Both the position numbers and the translations under genes were made by a program. Shown piece by piece: positions 6,989 through 12,729 of a stretch of DNA of 12,729 nucleotides (positions within the stretch are counted from its first letter, which is position 1; each line of letters opens with the position of its first letter). The notes under the pieces are model-generated. The model was not told the DNA's origin. It saw nothing but the letters and a program-made list of their open reading frames with translations, and ran no database searches. This DNA comes from UBA4716 sp036310525. Its GTDB lineage: Bacteria; Bacillota; Clostridia; UBA1381. Location: NCBI GenBank assembly GCA_036310525.1, contig JAXJRQ010000133.1:1-12729 (forward strand), written 5' to 3'.

Positions 6989-8209
6989 TTATTCTGCAAC
7001 CACTCTGTGGAATACCTTTTTACCCTTTTTGATAATCATGCCGTTTTCACCAAGCATGTCTGCTGTAACAACTCCGTTTACATCGGTATATTTTTCATCA
7101 TTGATTGTAAGACCGTTCTGCTGAACAAGACGTCTTGCTTCACCCTTTGATGACAAAAGACCTGTTTTTACAAGCATATCAAGCACGCCCATTCCTACAA
7201 CATCATTAATTACAGTTGTGGGCATATCCTCTGATACTCCGCCTTTTGCAAATACAGCTTCAGCTGTTGCTTTTGCTTTTTCAGCCTCTTCCTCACCGTG
7301 TACAAGCTTTGTAACCTCATACGCAAGAATTCTCTTTGCTTCATTGAGTGCCTTACCTTCCCACTGCTCCATCTTTCTGATTTCATCCATAGGAACAAAT
7401 GTAAGAAGCTTTAAGCATTTTATAACGTCGGCATCCTGAACGTTTACCCAATACTGATAGAAGTCGTACGGTGACGTCTTTTTAGGATCAAGCCATACTG
7501 CACCTGACTGAGTTTTACCCATTTTCTTACCCTCGCTGTTGGTAAGAAGAGTAAATGTCATACCGTAAACCTGCTTCTGATCCTTTCTGCGGCAAAGCTC
7601 GATACCGCCGAGAATATTACTCCACTGGTCATCGCCGCCAAGCTCTAACTTACAATCGTATTCACGGTTAAGCATCAAAAAGTCATAGCTCTGCATAAGC
7701 ATATAGTTGAATTCAAGGAACGAAAGTCCCTTTTCAAGTCTCTGCTTAAAGCACTCAGCAGTAAGCATCTTGTTTACCGAGAAGCATGCACCGATGTCTC
7801 TCAAAAACTCAACATAATTAAGCTTTAAGAGCCAGTCAGCATTATTAACCATCAATGCCTTACCGTCCGAAAAATCAATTATGCTCGAAAGCTGTTTCTT
7901 GAAACATTCGCAGTTATAATTTATAACGTCATCTGTCATCATCTGACGCATGTCAGTTCTGCCCGAAGGATCGCCTATATGTCCTGTACCGCCGCCAACA
8001 AGTGCAATAGGTCTGTGACCGTGCATCTGCATGTGGCGCATTACAACCATCTGTAAAAAGTGACCTACATGAAGGCTGTCTGCTGTCGGGTCAAAGCCGA
8101 TATAGAACGTTACTTTTTCCTTTCCCAATAATTCACGTATTTCCTGCTCATGTGTTGTCTGAGCAATCAGTCCGCGTTCCAGCAAAACGTCATACACATT
8201 TGTCTGCAT
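6989..8209 (-). CDS. tyrS: Tyrosyl-tRNA synthetase
   Basis: Charges tRNA-Tyr with tyrosine; class I aminoacyl-tRNA synthetase, cytoplasmic, essential. It has 406 residues with the start used here. The ATP-binding signature is HVGH (47-50), preceded by GFDPTADSL. The tyrosine pocket is in FNYMLMQSYDF and ELGGDDQWSNI. The second signature appears as KMGKT (229-233), matching the KFGKT variant of Bacillus-type TyrS. An S4 RNA-binding domain forms the C terminus (about 340-400). The open frame extends 15 codons further up, but a strong AAAGGAGGA site (core 8218-8223) precedes the ATG at 8209, and the family begins there. It is transcribed from a near-consensus promoter with a leader of only about 50 bases, with no T-box element. 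A terminator follows immediately. Confidence 0.97.
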   Translation of the reverse strand: MQTNVYDVLLERGLIAQTTHEQEIRELLGKEKVTFYIGFDPTADSLHVGHFLQMVVMRHMQMHGHRPIALVGGGTGHIGDPSGRTDMRQMMTDDVINYNCECFKKQLSSIIDFSDGKALMVNNADWLLKLNYVEFLRDIGACFSVNKMLTAECFKQRLEKGLSFLEFNYMLMQSYDFLMLNREYDCKLELGGDDQWSNILGGIELCRRKDQKQVYGMTFTLLTNSEGKKMGKTQSGAVWLDPKKTSPYDFYQYWVNVQDADVIKCLKLLTFVPMDEIRKMEQWEGKALNEAKRILAYEVTKLVHGEEEAEKAKATAEAVFAKGGVSEDMPTTVINDVVGMGVLDMLVKTGLLSSKGEARRLVQQNGLTINDEKYTDVNGVVTADMLGENGMIIKKGKKVFHRVVAE

Positions 8210-8217
8210 ATATTTTT

Positions 8218-8223
8218 CCTCCT
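8218..8223 (-). promoter_or_regulatory. Ribosome binding site that fixes the tyrS start
   Basis: AGGAGG on the minus strand, eight bases before the ATG at 8209-8207. It lies inside the longer open frame and so rules out the upstream start at 8254. Confidence 0.85.
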
Positions 8224-8264
8224 TTTGTAGTATATAAAATCGTTTTTTTTGCAATCAATTATAT

Positions 8265-8293
8265 ATTATACACCATAACAATCCTTTTTGCAA
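8265..8293 (-). promoter_or_regulatory. Sigma-A-type promoter of tyrS
   Basis: On the minus strand: -35 TTGCAA (8293-8288), a 17-base spacer, -10 TATAAT (8270-8265). Transcription should start near 8258, giving a leader of about 50 bases. The perfect -10 and ideal spacing make this the best promoter in the window. Confidence 0.75.
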
Positions 8294-8351
8294 TATTTTT
8301 TTACATTTTTTCTCTTTAATTAAGATGTATTCTTCTTTCCCCAAAAATCAG

Positions 8352-8364
8352 CGAAAATTTTTCG
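8352..8364. promoter_or_regulatory. Perfect inverted repeat upstream of the LacI-family gene, possible operator
   Basis: CGAAAA, T, TTTTCG: a perfect 13-base palindrome 17 bases upstream of the -35 of the LacI-family gene, in the divergent region shared with tyrS. Position suggests an operator, perhaps for the adjacent regulator, but no protein can be assigned. The rest of the 230-base intergenic region holds only the two promoters and AT-rich DNA. Confidence 0.3.
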
Positions 8365-8381
8365 TAAATTAACTTTTGAAC

Positions 8382-8410
8382 TTGATTTTTATTTGAGTAT
8401 CATTTATACT
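8382..8410 (+). promoter_or_regulatory. Sigma-A-type promoter of the LacI-family gene
   Basis: -35 TTGATT (8382-8387), 17-base spacer, -10 TATACT (8405-8410). Transcription should start near 8417. An AGAGGTGA ribosome site follows, just before the ATG at 8440. Confidence 0.65.
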
Positions 8411-8439
8411 ATTATTAAACATATTAAAGAGGTGATTTC

Positions 8440-9426
8440 ATGACTCTTTCCCAGATAGCAGAGTTGGCAAATGTGTCTGTAAGCACAGTTTCCAAGGCTT
8501 TTGCCGACAGCAGTGAAATCAGTATAGATACCAAAGAGCTGATATTTAAAATTGCCCGGGACAACAATTGCTTTGAAAAGTATTATAAAGGAAAATACTC
8601 CAAAAAGGTAATTGCCGTTATATGTCCCGAAATTCAAAGTGAATTTTATTATAAAATAGTTACTGAGCTTGAATGTAATATCAGAAAAAGAAATGCAGTT
8701 ATGGTTGTGTCAATATATAATTTTGACGATACAATAAAAAAAGAATTATTTGAATACCACGCTTTTATCCAGAAAGCTGACGGAATAGTAATTCTCGGTA
8801 GTCCCTCACAAATCGTTAACAAAAGCCACGTGCCTGCTGTTGCTTTTTTCACTCCAGCAGACAAATCATCAGATTATATAGACACAATAACATTCGATAT
8901 GAACAAACATATACACGACACTGTAACTTATCTTTGCGAAAACGGACACACACACATCGGCTATATAGGCGAACAAAAAACAACATCAAAGTACGAAGAC
9001 TTTGTTTCAGCAATGACAAGAAACGGATTATCGGTTAATGATGCATATATAAAAATAAGCAACACACGTTTTGAAGATGCCGGATACACAGCTATGTCTG
9101 AGCTGATAGATTCAGGAAATCTTCCCACTGCAATATTTTGCGCATATGACTACATCGCATTGGGTGCAATCAAATGTGCACGTGAGCATGGACTTAAAAT
9201 TCCGGATGATTTATCCATCATTGGTTCTGACGGTATAACAGTCGGAGCATATCTTGAAACACCGCTCACATCAATTTCCATTGATTCAGAAAATGTGTGT
9301 GAAACAGCCATAGAAATACTGATGAAAAAAATAGATAATAAATACCTTAACTTCAAGCAGGAGCAACCCGCCTCAGGTGGACTGATTAAGAGAGCATCAG
9401 TCAAAAACTTAAATTTAAAAGACTAA
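8440..9426 (+). CDS. LacI-family transcriptional regulator with atypical hinge
   Basis: A 328-residue repressor-type protein. The N-terminal helix-turn-helix (residues 1-21, TLSQIAELANVSVSTVSKAF) is canonical. The periplasmic-binding-protein-like ligand domain runs from about residue 57 (VIAVICPE) to the end and includes NGHTHIGYIGEQ, PTAIFCAYDYIALGAIKCAREHGLKIPDDLSIIGSDG and PLTSISID, all family landmarks. The hinge between them is unusual: the expected LGYxPNxxARxL segment is replaced by NNCFEKYYKGKYSKK (42-56), shorter and without the AR-L residues that enter the minor groove. It is the only plus-strand gene and stands alone, divergent from tyrS and convergent with niaR. Its ligand is probably a sugar or small metabolite and its targets are unknown; the nearest sugar genes are the rhamnose operon almost 5 kb away, which has its own regulator. 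Confidence 0.9.
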   Translation: MTLSQIAELANVSVSTVSKAFADSSEISIDTKELIFKIARDNNCFEKYYKGKYSKKVIAVICPEIQSEFYYKIVTELECNIRKRNAVMVVSIYNFDDTIKKELFEYHAFIQKADGIVILGSPSQIVNKSHVPAVAFFTPADKSSDYIDTITFDMNKHIHDTVTYLCENGHTHIGYIGEQKTTSKYEDFVSAMTRNGLSVNDAYIKISNTRFEDAGYTAMSELIDSGNLPTAIFCAYDYIALGAIKCAREHGLKIPDDLSIIGSDGITVGAYLETPLTSISIDSENVCETAIEILMKKIDNKYLNFKQEQPASGGLIKRASVKNLNLKD

Positions 9427-9458
9427 AAAAAGCGCAGCATAAGCTGCGTTTTTTAGTC
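9421..9458. terminator. Bidirectional terminator between the LacI-family gene and niaR
   Basis: A near-perfect palindrome: outer arms GACTAAAAAA (9421-9430) and TTTTTTAGTC (9449-9458), inner stem CGCAGC (9433-9438) and GCTGCG (9443-9448), loop ATAA, with a two-base bulge (9431-9432). Both strands read a GC stem followed by a run of T. The stop codons of both convergent genes lie in the outer arms (9424-9426 and 9455-9453), and both proteins end in Asp-stop as a result. Confidence 0.9.
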
Positions 9459-9962
9459 TTCTATAACAAGATAACCTTTTTCATCGAGTGCTTTTTCAAC
9501 GCAATCAAGAACCGCTTCCTCCTCAGCCTCAATAGTATGGTAATGATAATCATACGTAACCTGTTTCAAAGGCTTCGAGCGTCCGCTTTTAAGGCTTTGC
9601 ATATACTCTGCAACATCCATTTCAGTTGAAATATTCATTGCCGCCTCGATTTTACCGTATATTTTGTGCCATATAAACACATCACGTACAACTCCACCAT
9701 ATCTGATAACAGTTAAAAGCTCATCTTCTATTTCTTCATCTGTGTGTACAAGCTTCAAAACACGTTGTTTTGGCTTTGGTTTATTAATTATATATCCTTT
9801 GCTTGTTGCAATTATTTCATTTTCAGCCTTCAGTGCTGCTATATCCGACACTATTACCTGACGTGATACTCCGCATTCCTGTGCAAGCTTTGAACCGGAT
9901 ACAGGCGCAGAACCGACTGATATTAAATTTAAAATTTTTAATCTGCGTTCCGCTGTGTTCAT
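9453..9962 (-). CDS. niaR: Niacin-responsive NAD biosynthesis repressor NiaR
   Basis: A 169-residue repressor, known in Bacillus as YrxA, that binds nicotinic acid and represses NAD synthesis and niacin uptake genes. Residues 1-57 form a winged helix of the HTH_11 type (KLAQECGVSRQVIVSDIAALK). Residues about 68-169 form the 3H ligand domain, with VLKLVHTDEEIEDEL, GGVVRDVFIWHKIYGKI and PLKQVTYDYHYHTIEAE. The metal-site residues H73, E81, H140 and H142 keep a constant offset of 6 from Thermotoga TM1602 (H79, E87, H146, H148, from memory). A TTG at 9980 could extend the frame by 6 codons, but AAGGAG at 9974-9969 lies six bases before the ATG at 9962, so the ATG is chosen. It follows nadC by 10 bases and is the last gene of the nad operon. 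Confidence 0.94.
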   Translation of the reverse strand: MNTAERRLKILNLISVGSAPVSGSKLAQECGVSRQVIVSDIAALKAENEIIATSKGYIINKPKPKQRVLKLVHTDEEIEDELLTVIRYGGVVRDVFIWHKIYGKIEAAMNISTEMDVAEYMQSLKSGRSKPLKQVTYDYHYHTIEAEEEAVLDCVEKALDEKGYLVIED

Positions 9963-9968
9963 ACTATT

Positions 9969-9974
9969 CTCCTT
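9969..9974 (-). promoter_or_regulatory. Ribosome binding site that fixes the niaR start
   Basis: AAGGAG on the minus strand, overlapping the nadC stop codon and six bases before the niaR ATG. It makes the upstream TTG (9980) unlikely as start. Confidence 0.8.
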
Positions 9975-10827
9975 AATCAACAGGATGTAAATTCTTCAAC
10001 GACAAATCCATAATAGGTGCTGAGTGAGTTAGCGCACCGCTTGAAATATAATCTACACCTAAATCAACAAGCTTAGGTGCATTTTCAAGTGTTACATTTC
10101 CGCTGCATTCCGTTTCAGCTCTGCCGTCTATAATTTCTATCGCCTGACGCATCATTTCATGCGTCATATTATCAAGCATTATTATATCAGCACCTGCTTC
10201 CACCGCTTCTTTAACCATATCAAGATTTTCGCACTCAACCTCAATTTTACGTACAAACGGTGCATATTCCTTTGCCATGCATACAGCTTCTTTTACACCG
10301 CCTGCGGCATTTATGTGATTATCCTTCAACAACACTCCGTCCGAAAGATTATATCTGTGATTATAACCTCCACCTACTTTTACTGAATATTTCTCAAATA
10401 TTCTCATATTGGGAGTTGTTTTTCTTGTATCAAGAAGCTTCGTCTTGCTTCCCTCAAGAAGACTTGAAACCTCTTTTGTATATGTAGCAATTCCGCTCAT
10501 GCGCTGAAGATAATTAAGTGCTGTTCTCTCACCCGACAGCAGCACACGTATATCACCCGTAACCACACCCACAAGCTCGCCATTCTTCACACAATCACCG
10601 TCTTTGAAGTACAGTTCTGTAACAGTATTTTCGTCAAGTAATTCAAATACACGTTTAAAAACCTCAAGACCTGCAATAATTCCGTCCTGCTTACATATAA
10701 GCTGAACCTCACCCTTTCTGTACTCAGGCATCACTGCATTTGTTGTAATATCCTCGCTTGTAATATCCTCTCTTAGTGCCTGCAAAATCAGTTCATCTGC
10801 ATTCATTTTCATTGTTATGCTGTTCAT
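9973..10827 (-). CDS. nadC: Nicotinate-nucleotide pyrophosphorylase (quinolinate phosphoribosyltransferase)
   Basis: Condenses quinolinate with PRPP to give nicotinate mononucleotide, CO2 and pyrophosphate: the entry into the shared NAD pathway. At 284 residues it has the usual length. Landmarks in order are REDITSEDITTNAV near the N terminus, SGERTALNYLQRMSGIAT, LDTRKTTPNMR, VKVGGGYNHRYNLSDGVLLKDNHI, VECENLDMVKEAVEAGADIIMLDN, and ECSGNVTLENAPKLVDLGVDYISSGALTHS, which include the basic residues that bind quinolinate and the phosphate loop. The gene overlaps the end of nadB by 35 bases. ATG codons also occur at 10812 and 10806; the first (10827) is preferred because AAGGAG lies about 10 bases upstream, but the downstream ones cannot be excluded. 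Confidence 0.96.
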   Translation of the reverse strand: MNSITMKMNADELILQALREDITSEDITTNAVMPEYRKGEVQLICKQDGIIAGLEVFKRVFELLDENTVTELYFKDGDCVKNGELVGVVTGDIRVLLSGERTALNYLQRMSGIATYTKEVSSLLEGSKTKLLDTRKTTPNMRIFEKYSVKVGGGYNHRYNLSDGVLLKDNHINAAGGVKEAVCMAKEYAPFVRKIEVECENLDMVKEAVEAGADIIMLDNMTHEMMRQAIEIIDGRAETECSGNVTLENAPKLVDLGVDYISSGALTHSAPIMDLSLKNLHPVD

Positions 10828-12091
10828 TCTTCTTTCTCTCCTTTTCTATCTCATCAAGTACAAGCTGTTTATATTCTTCACTCATGTCGGTATATATATC
10901 CGCATTAACACATATGTCCTCTGTATGTTTTGTGTATGTATCGGAAATTAATTTTGCGGCACGCTGTGCAAATACCGCACTTTCAAGCAACGAATTACTT
11001 GCAAGTCGATTTTTTCCGTGCACTCCGTTACATGCCGTCTCTCCCACTGCATAAAGGCGTTCCATAGAAGTTTTGGAATTTGAATCAACCCATATTCCGC
11101 CCATAAAATAATGCTGACCGGGTACAACAGGAATCGGTTCTTTTGTTATATCATAACCTTCCTCAAGACAGCGTTTATAAATATTAGGGAAATGCTTTAA
11201 AATAGTTTCTTCAGGTATTCGTTCAAGAGACAGTCTGACATATGGCATATTATCTTTTTCCATTTCAGCAAAAATCGCTTTTGACACCACATCTCTTGGC
11301 AATAATTCATCCACAAAACGTTCACCGTTTTTATTGATAAGTATTGCACCTTCACCTCTTACAGATTCCGATATAAGAAAGCTTCGTCCCGATTGCTTTG
11401 AGTAAAGCGTCGTCGGGTGAATTTGTATGTAGTCTATATTAAGAAGCTCAATATTATGCTTTATAGAAATCGCAAGCGCATCACCCGTAAGATGCGGATA
11501 GTTCGTTGAGTGTTTATACAAACCGCCTATTCCGCCTGTCGCAAACACAGTATAATCAGCATTTATGCATGATATTTTCCCATCCTTGTCTTTACCTACT
11601 ATACCGCCACATTCGTTATTATCTTCGATAATATCAAGCATTGTATAATTTTCAATTATGCGTATATTTTTACGCTCACGTACTCTTTCAAGCAGCTTTG
11701 ACGTAATAGCCTTACCTGTTATATCCTCATGATATAAAATTCTTGGTTTAGAGTGTGCTCCCTCTCTTGTATAGAGAAGCTTTCCCTCACCGTCCCGTTC
11801 AAATTCCACGCCAAGCTCAATAAACATATCAATAACAGCTCTTGAGCTTCTCAGCATAATATCAACCGAGGTTTCATTATTTTCATAATGCCCCGCACGC
11901 ATGGTGTCTTCAAAATATGTTTCGTAATCATCTTCATCACGCAGTACACAAATCCCCCCCTGCGCCAGAAATGAATCACTTTCTTCCGCCTCGGATTTTG
12001 TGACTATAACTATTTCCTTATCCGAAGGCAGATTTAATGCGCAGAACAATCCGCTGATACCCGTTCCGACTATAACTATGTCCGTTTTCAT
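10793..12091 (-). CDS. nadB: L-aspartate oxidase, short form
   Basis: An FAD enzyme that oxidises L-aspartate to iminoaspartate, the substrate of NadA. The dinucleotide-binding start is IVIVGTGISGLFCALNL (5-21). Further family motifs are ESDSFLAQGGICV, DTMRAGHYENN, RILYHEDITGKAI, VFATGGIGGLYKHSTNYPHLTGD, YIQIHPTTLY, SVRGEGAILINKNGERF, PGQHYFMGGIWVDSNSKTSM and GETACNGVHGKNRLASNSLLE. At 432 residues it is about 100 shorter than E. coli NadB (540): it ends soon after the flavin-domain close and lacks most of the C-terminal helical domain. The tail is instead a short charged segment ending NEQHNNENECR. Short forms of this size occur in Clostridia (from memory), so this is probably natural rather than a truncation. 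A GGAAGG site precedes the ATG; the gap to nadA is 31 bases. Confidence 0.95.
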   Translation of the reverse strand: MKTDIVIVGTGISGLFCALNLPSDKEIVIVTKSEAEESDSFLAQGGICVLRDEDDYETYFEDTMRAGHYENNETSVDIMLRSSRAVIDMFIELGVEFERDGEGKLLYTREGAHSKPRILYHEDITGKAITSKLLERVRERKNIRIIENYTMLDIIEDNNECGGIVGKDKDGKISCINADYTVFATGGIGGLYKHSTNYPHLTGDALAISIKHNIELLNIDYIQIHPTTLYSKQSGRSFLISESVRGEGAILINKNGERFVDELLPRDVVSKAIFAEMEKDNMPYVRLSLERIPEETILKHFPNIYKRCLEEGYDITKEPIPVVPGQHYFMGGIWVDSNSKTSMERLYAVGETACNGVHGKNRLASNSLLESAVFAQRAAKLISDTYTKHTEDICVNADIYTDMSEEYKQLVLDEIEKERKKNEQHNNENECR

Positions 12092-12122
12092 AACCGTGTC
12101 CTTCCGCCGTCAGGCAAACCGT

Positions 12123-12729
12123 TTATTTTGCAAGTTCAAGCATACGCTCAAGCGGGCGTAATGACTCTATACGTGCAGTTTCATCAATATACACTTCATT
12201 TTTTTCATTACGAAGTGCATCTATAAGTTTTTCGAGAGTATTAAGCTTCATATCATCACACATACATCCCTTATCTGCAAAATAAAATTTCTTATCGGGA
12301 TTTTGTGTTTTTAATTCATACTCCACACCCCGCTCGGTACAAATTATAAATTCATCCGCCTTACTTTCCGCTACATAATCTATAATTTCCGAGGTAGAAC
12401 CTATATAATCTGCATTTTTCAGTAATTCTTCCTGACATTCGGGATGTGCAAGCACAAGTGCGTCCGGATATTTTTCCTGAAGTCTTGCAAGCTCACTTAT
12501 CTCAAAGAAATGATGTATCGGACAATATCCGTCATTTATTATAATATTTTTGTCCTTAACATGCTTTTTCACATAACTTCCGAGGTTCCTGTCAGGAATA
12601 AAGAATATATTTTTATTCGGCAGACGATTCACAATCTTCATTGCATTTGCTGATGTTACGCACACATCACTCATGCGCTTCAATTCTGCCGTAGAATTTA
12701 TATAACACACAACCGCAAGGTCGTCATAC
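12123..12729 (-). CDS. nadA: Quinolinate synthase, C-terminal two thirds (cut by window edge)
   Basis: Condenses iminoaspartate with dihydroxyacetone phosphate to quinolinate using a [4Fe-4S] cluster. The window holds 201 codons and the stop; the frame stays open to base 12729, and the residues before the GTG at 12710 (YDDLAV) fit the family, so that GTG is internal. The whole enzyme should have about 300 residues. Visible landmarks: VCYINSTAELK, DVCVTSANA, FIPDRNLGSYV, GYCPIHHFF, the cluster cysteine in AHPEC, the substrate-site GSTSEIIDYV, FIICTERG, and the last cluster cysteine in GCMCDDMKLNTL. The first cluster cysteine lies outside the window. It is the first visible gene of nadA-nadB-nadC-niaR; the operon promoter, and any NiaR operator, lie beyond the right edge. 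Confidence 0.95.
   Translation of the reverse strand, partial: YDDLAVVCYINSTAELKRMSDVCVTSANAMKIVNRLPNKNIFFIPDRNLGSYVKKHVKDKNIIINDGYCPIHHFFEISELARLQEKYPDALVLAHPECQEELLKNADYIGSTSEIIDYVAESKADEFIICTERGVEYELKTQNPDKKFYFADKGCMCDDMKLNTLEKLIDALRNEKNEVYIDETARIESLRPLERMLELAK

Noticed and set aside
8210..8439. Possible T-box riboswitch before tyrS
   Set aside because: No T-box core sequence or antiterminator stem, and a good promoter lies too close to the ATG to leave room for a leader of that size.
9963..9980. TTG start giving a longer NiaR
   Set aside because: A good AAGGAG site lies between it and the ATG at 9962, and the extra residues overlap that site and the nadC stop.
12708..12710. GTG as the start of nadA
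   Set aside because: The frame is open to the window edge and the upstream residues match the family, so the gene is cut by the edge rather than starting here.
1..12729. CRISPR arrays, tRNA or rRNA genes, phage or transposase genes
   Set aside because: No regularly spaced direct repeats, no cloverleaf-like or rRNA-like segments and no recombinase-like proteins were seen on either strand.

Overview
The window reads as chromosomal DNA from a low-GC Gram-positive anaerobe, most likely a gut-type Clostridia. The supporting signs are AT-rich intergenic DNA, strong AGGAGG-type ribosome binding sites, a HydE maturase for [FeFe] hydrogenase, an L-rhamnose catabolic operon, a nadABC-niaR operon of Firmicutes type, and palindromic intergenic repeats of a kind I associate from memory with Clostridia genomes. 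The species cannot be named from sequence alone. Eleven of the twelve readable protein genes lie on the minus strand; only one LacI-type regulator is on the plus strand.

Layout from left to right: (1) 1-123, two palindromic repeat units facing each other. (2) 160-3583, the rhamnose operon rhaB-rhaA-rhaD (transcribed right to left), with 4-base ATGA overlaps at both junctions. (3) 3674-6931, a tightly packed run hydE - CpXC zinc-ribbon protein - mntP - AraC-type regulator. The AraC gene ends in its own terminator just before rhaB and is the obvious candidate for the rhamnose regulator. (4) 6989-8209, tyrS, with a hairpin terminator directly before hydE. (5) 8210-8439, a divergent intergenic region with a sigma-A-type promoter on each strand. 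(6) 8440-9426, an orphan LacI-family regulator with an atypical hinge. (7) 9453-12729, the de novo NAD operon nadA (cut by the window edge) - nadB - nadC - niaR, converging on the LacI gene at a shared bidirectional terminator whose arms contain both stop codons.

How the genes work together: RhaA, RhaB and RhaD convert L-rhamnose to L-rhamnulose, then rhamnulose-1-phosphate, then DHAP plus L-lactaldehyde, probably under the adjacent AraC-type regulator. NadB and NadA convert aspartate to quinolinate and NadC makes nicotinate mononucleotide. NiaR, the niacin-responsive repressor, is the last gene of the same operon, which suggests a feedback loop. The stretch between tyrS and rhaB mixes unrelated functions (hydrogenase maturation, a poorly known zinc-ribbon protein, Mn efflux, sugar regulation) in what looks like one transcript.

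I found no convincing new defence, mobile or CRISPR system. The points most worth a second look are the structure-conserved repeat pair at the left edge, the mixed operon behind the tyrS terminator, and the unusual LacI-type regulator.
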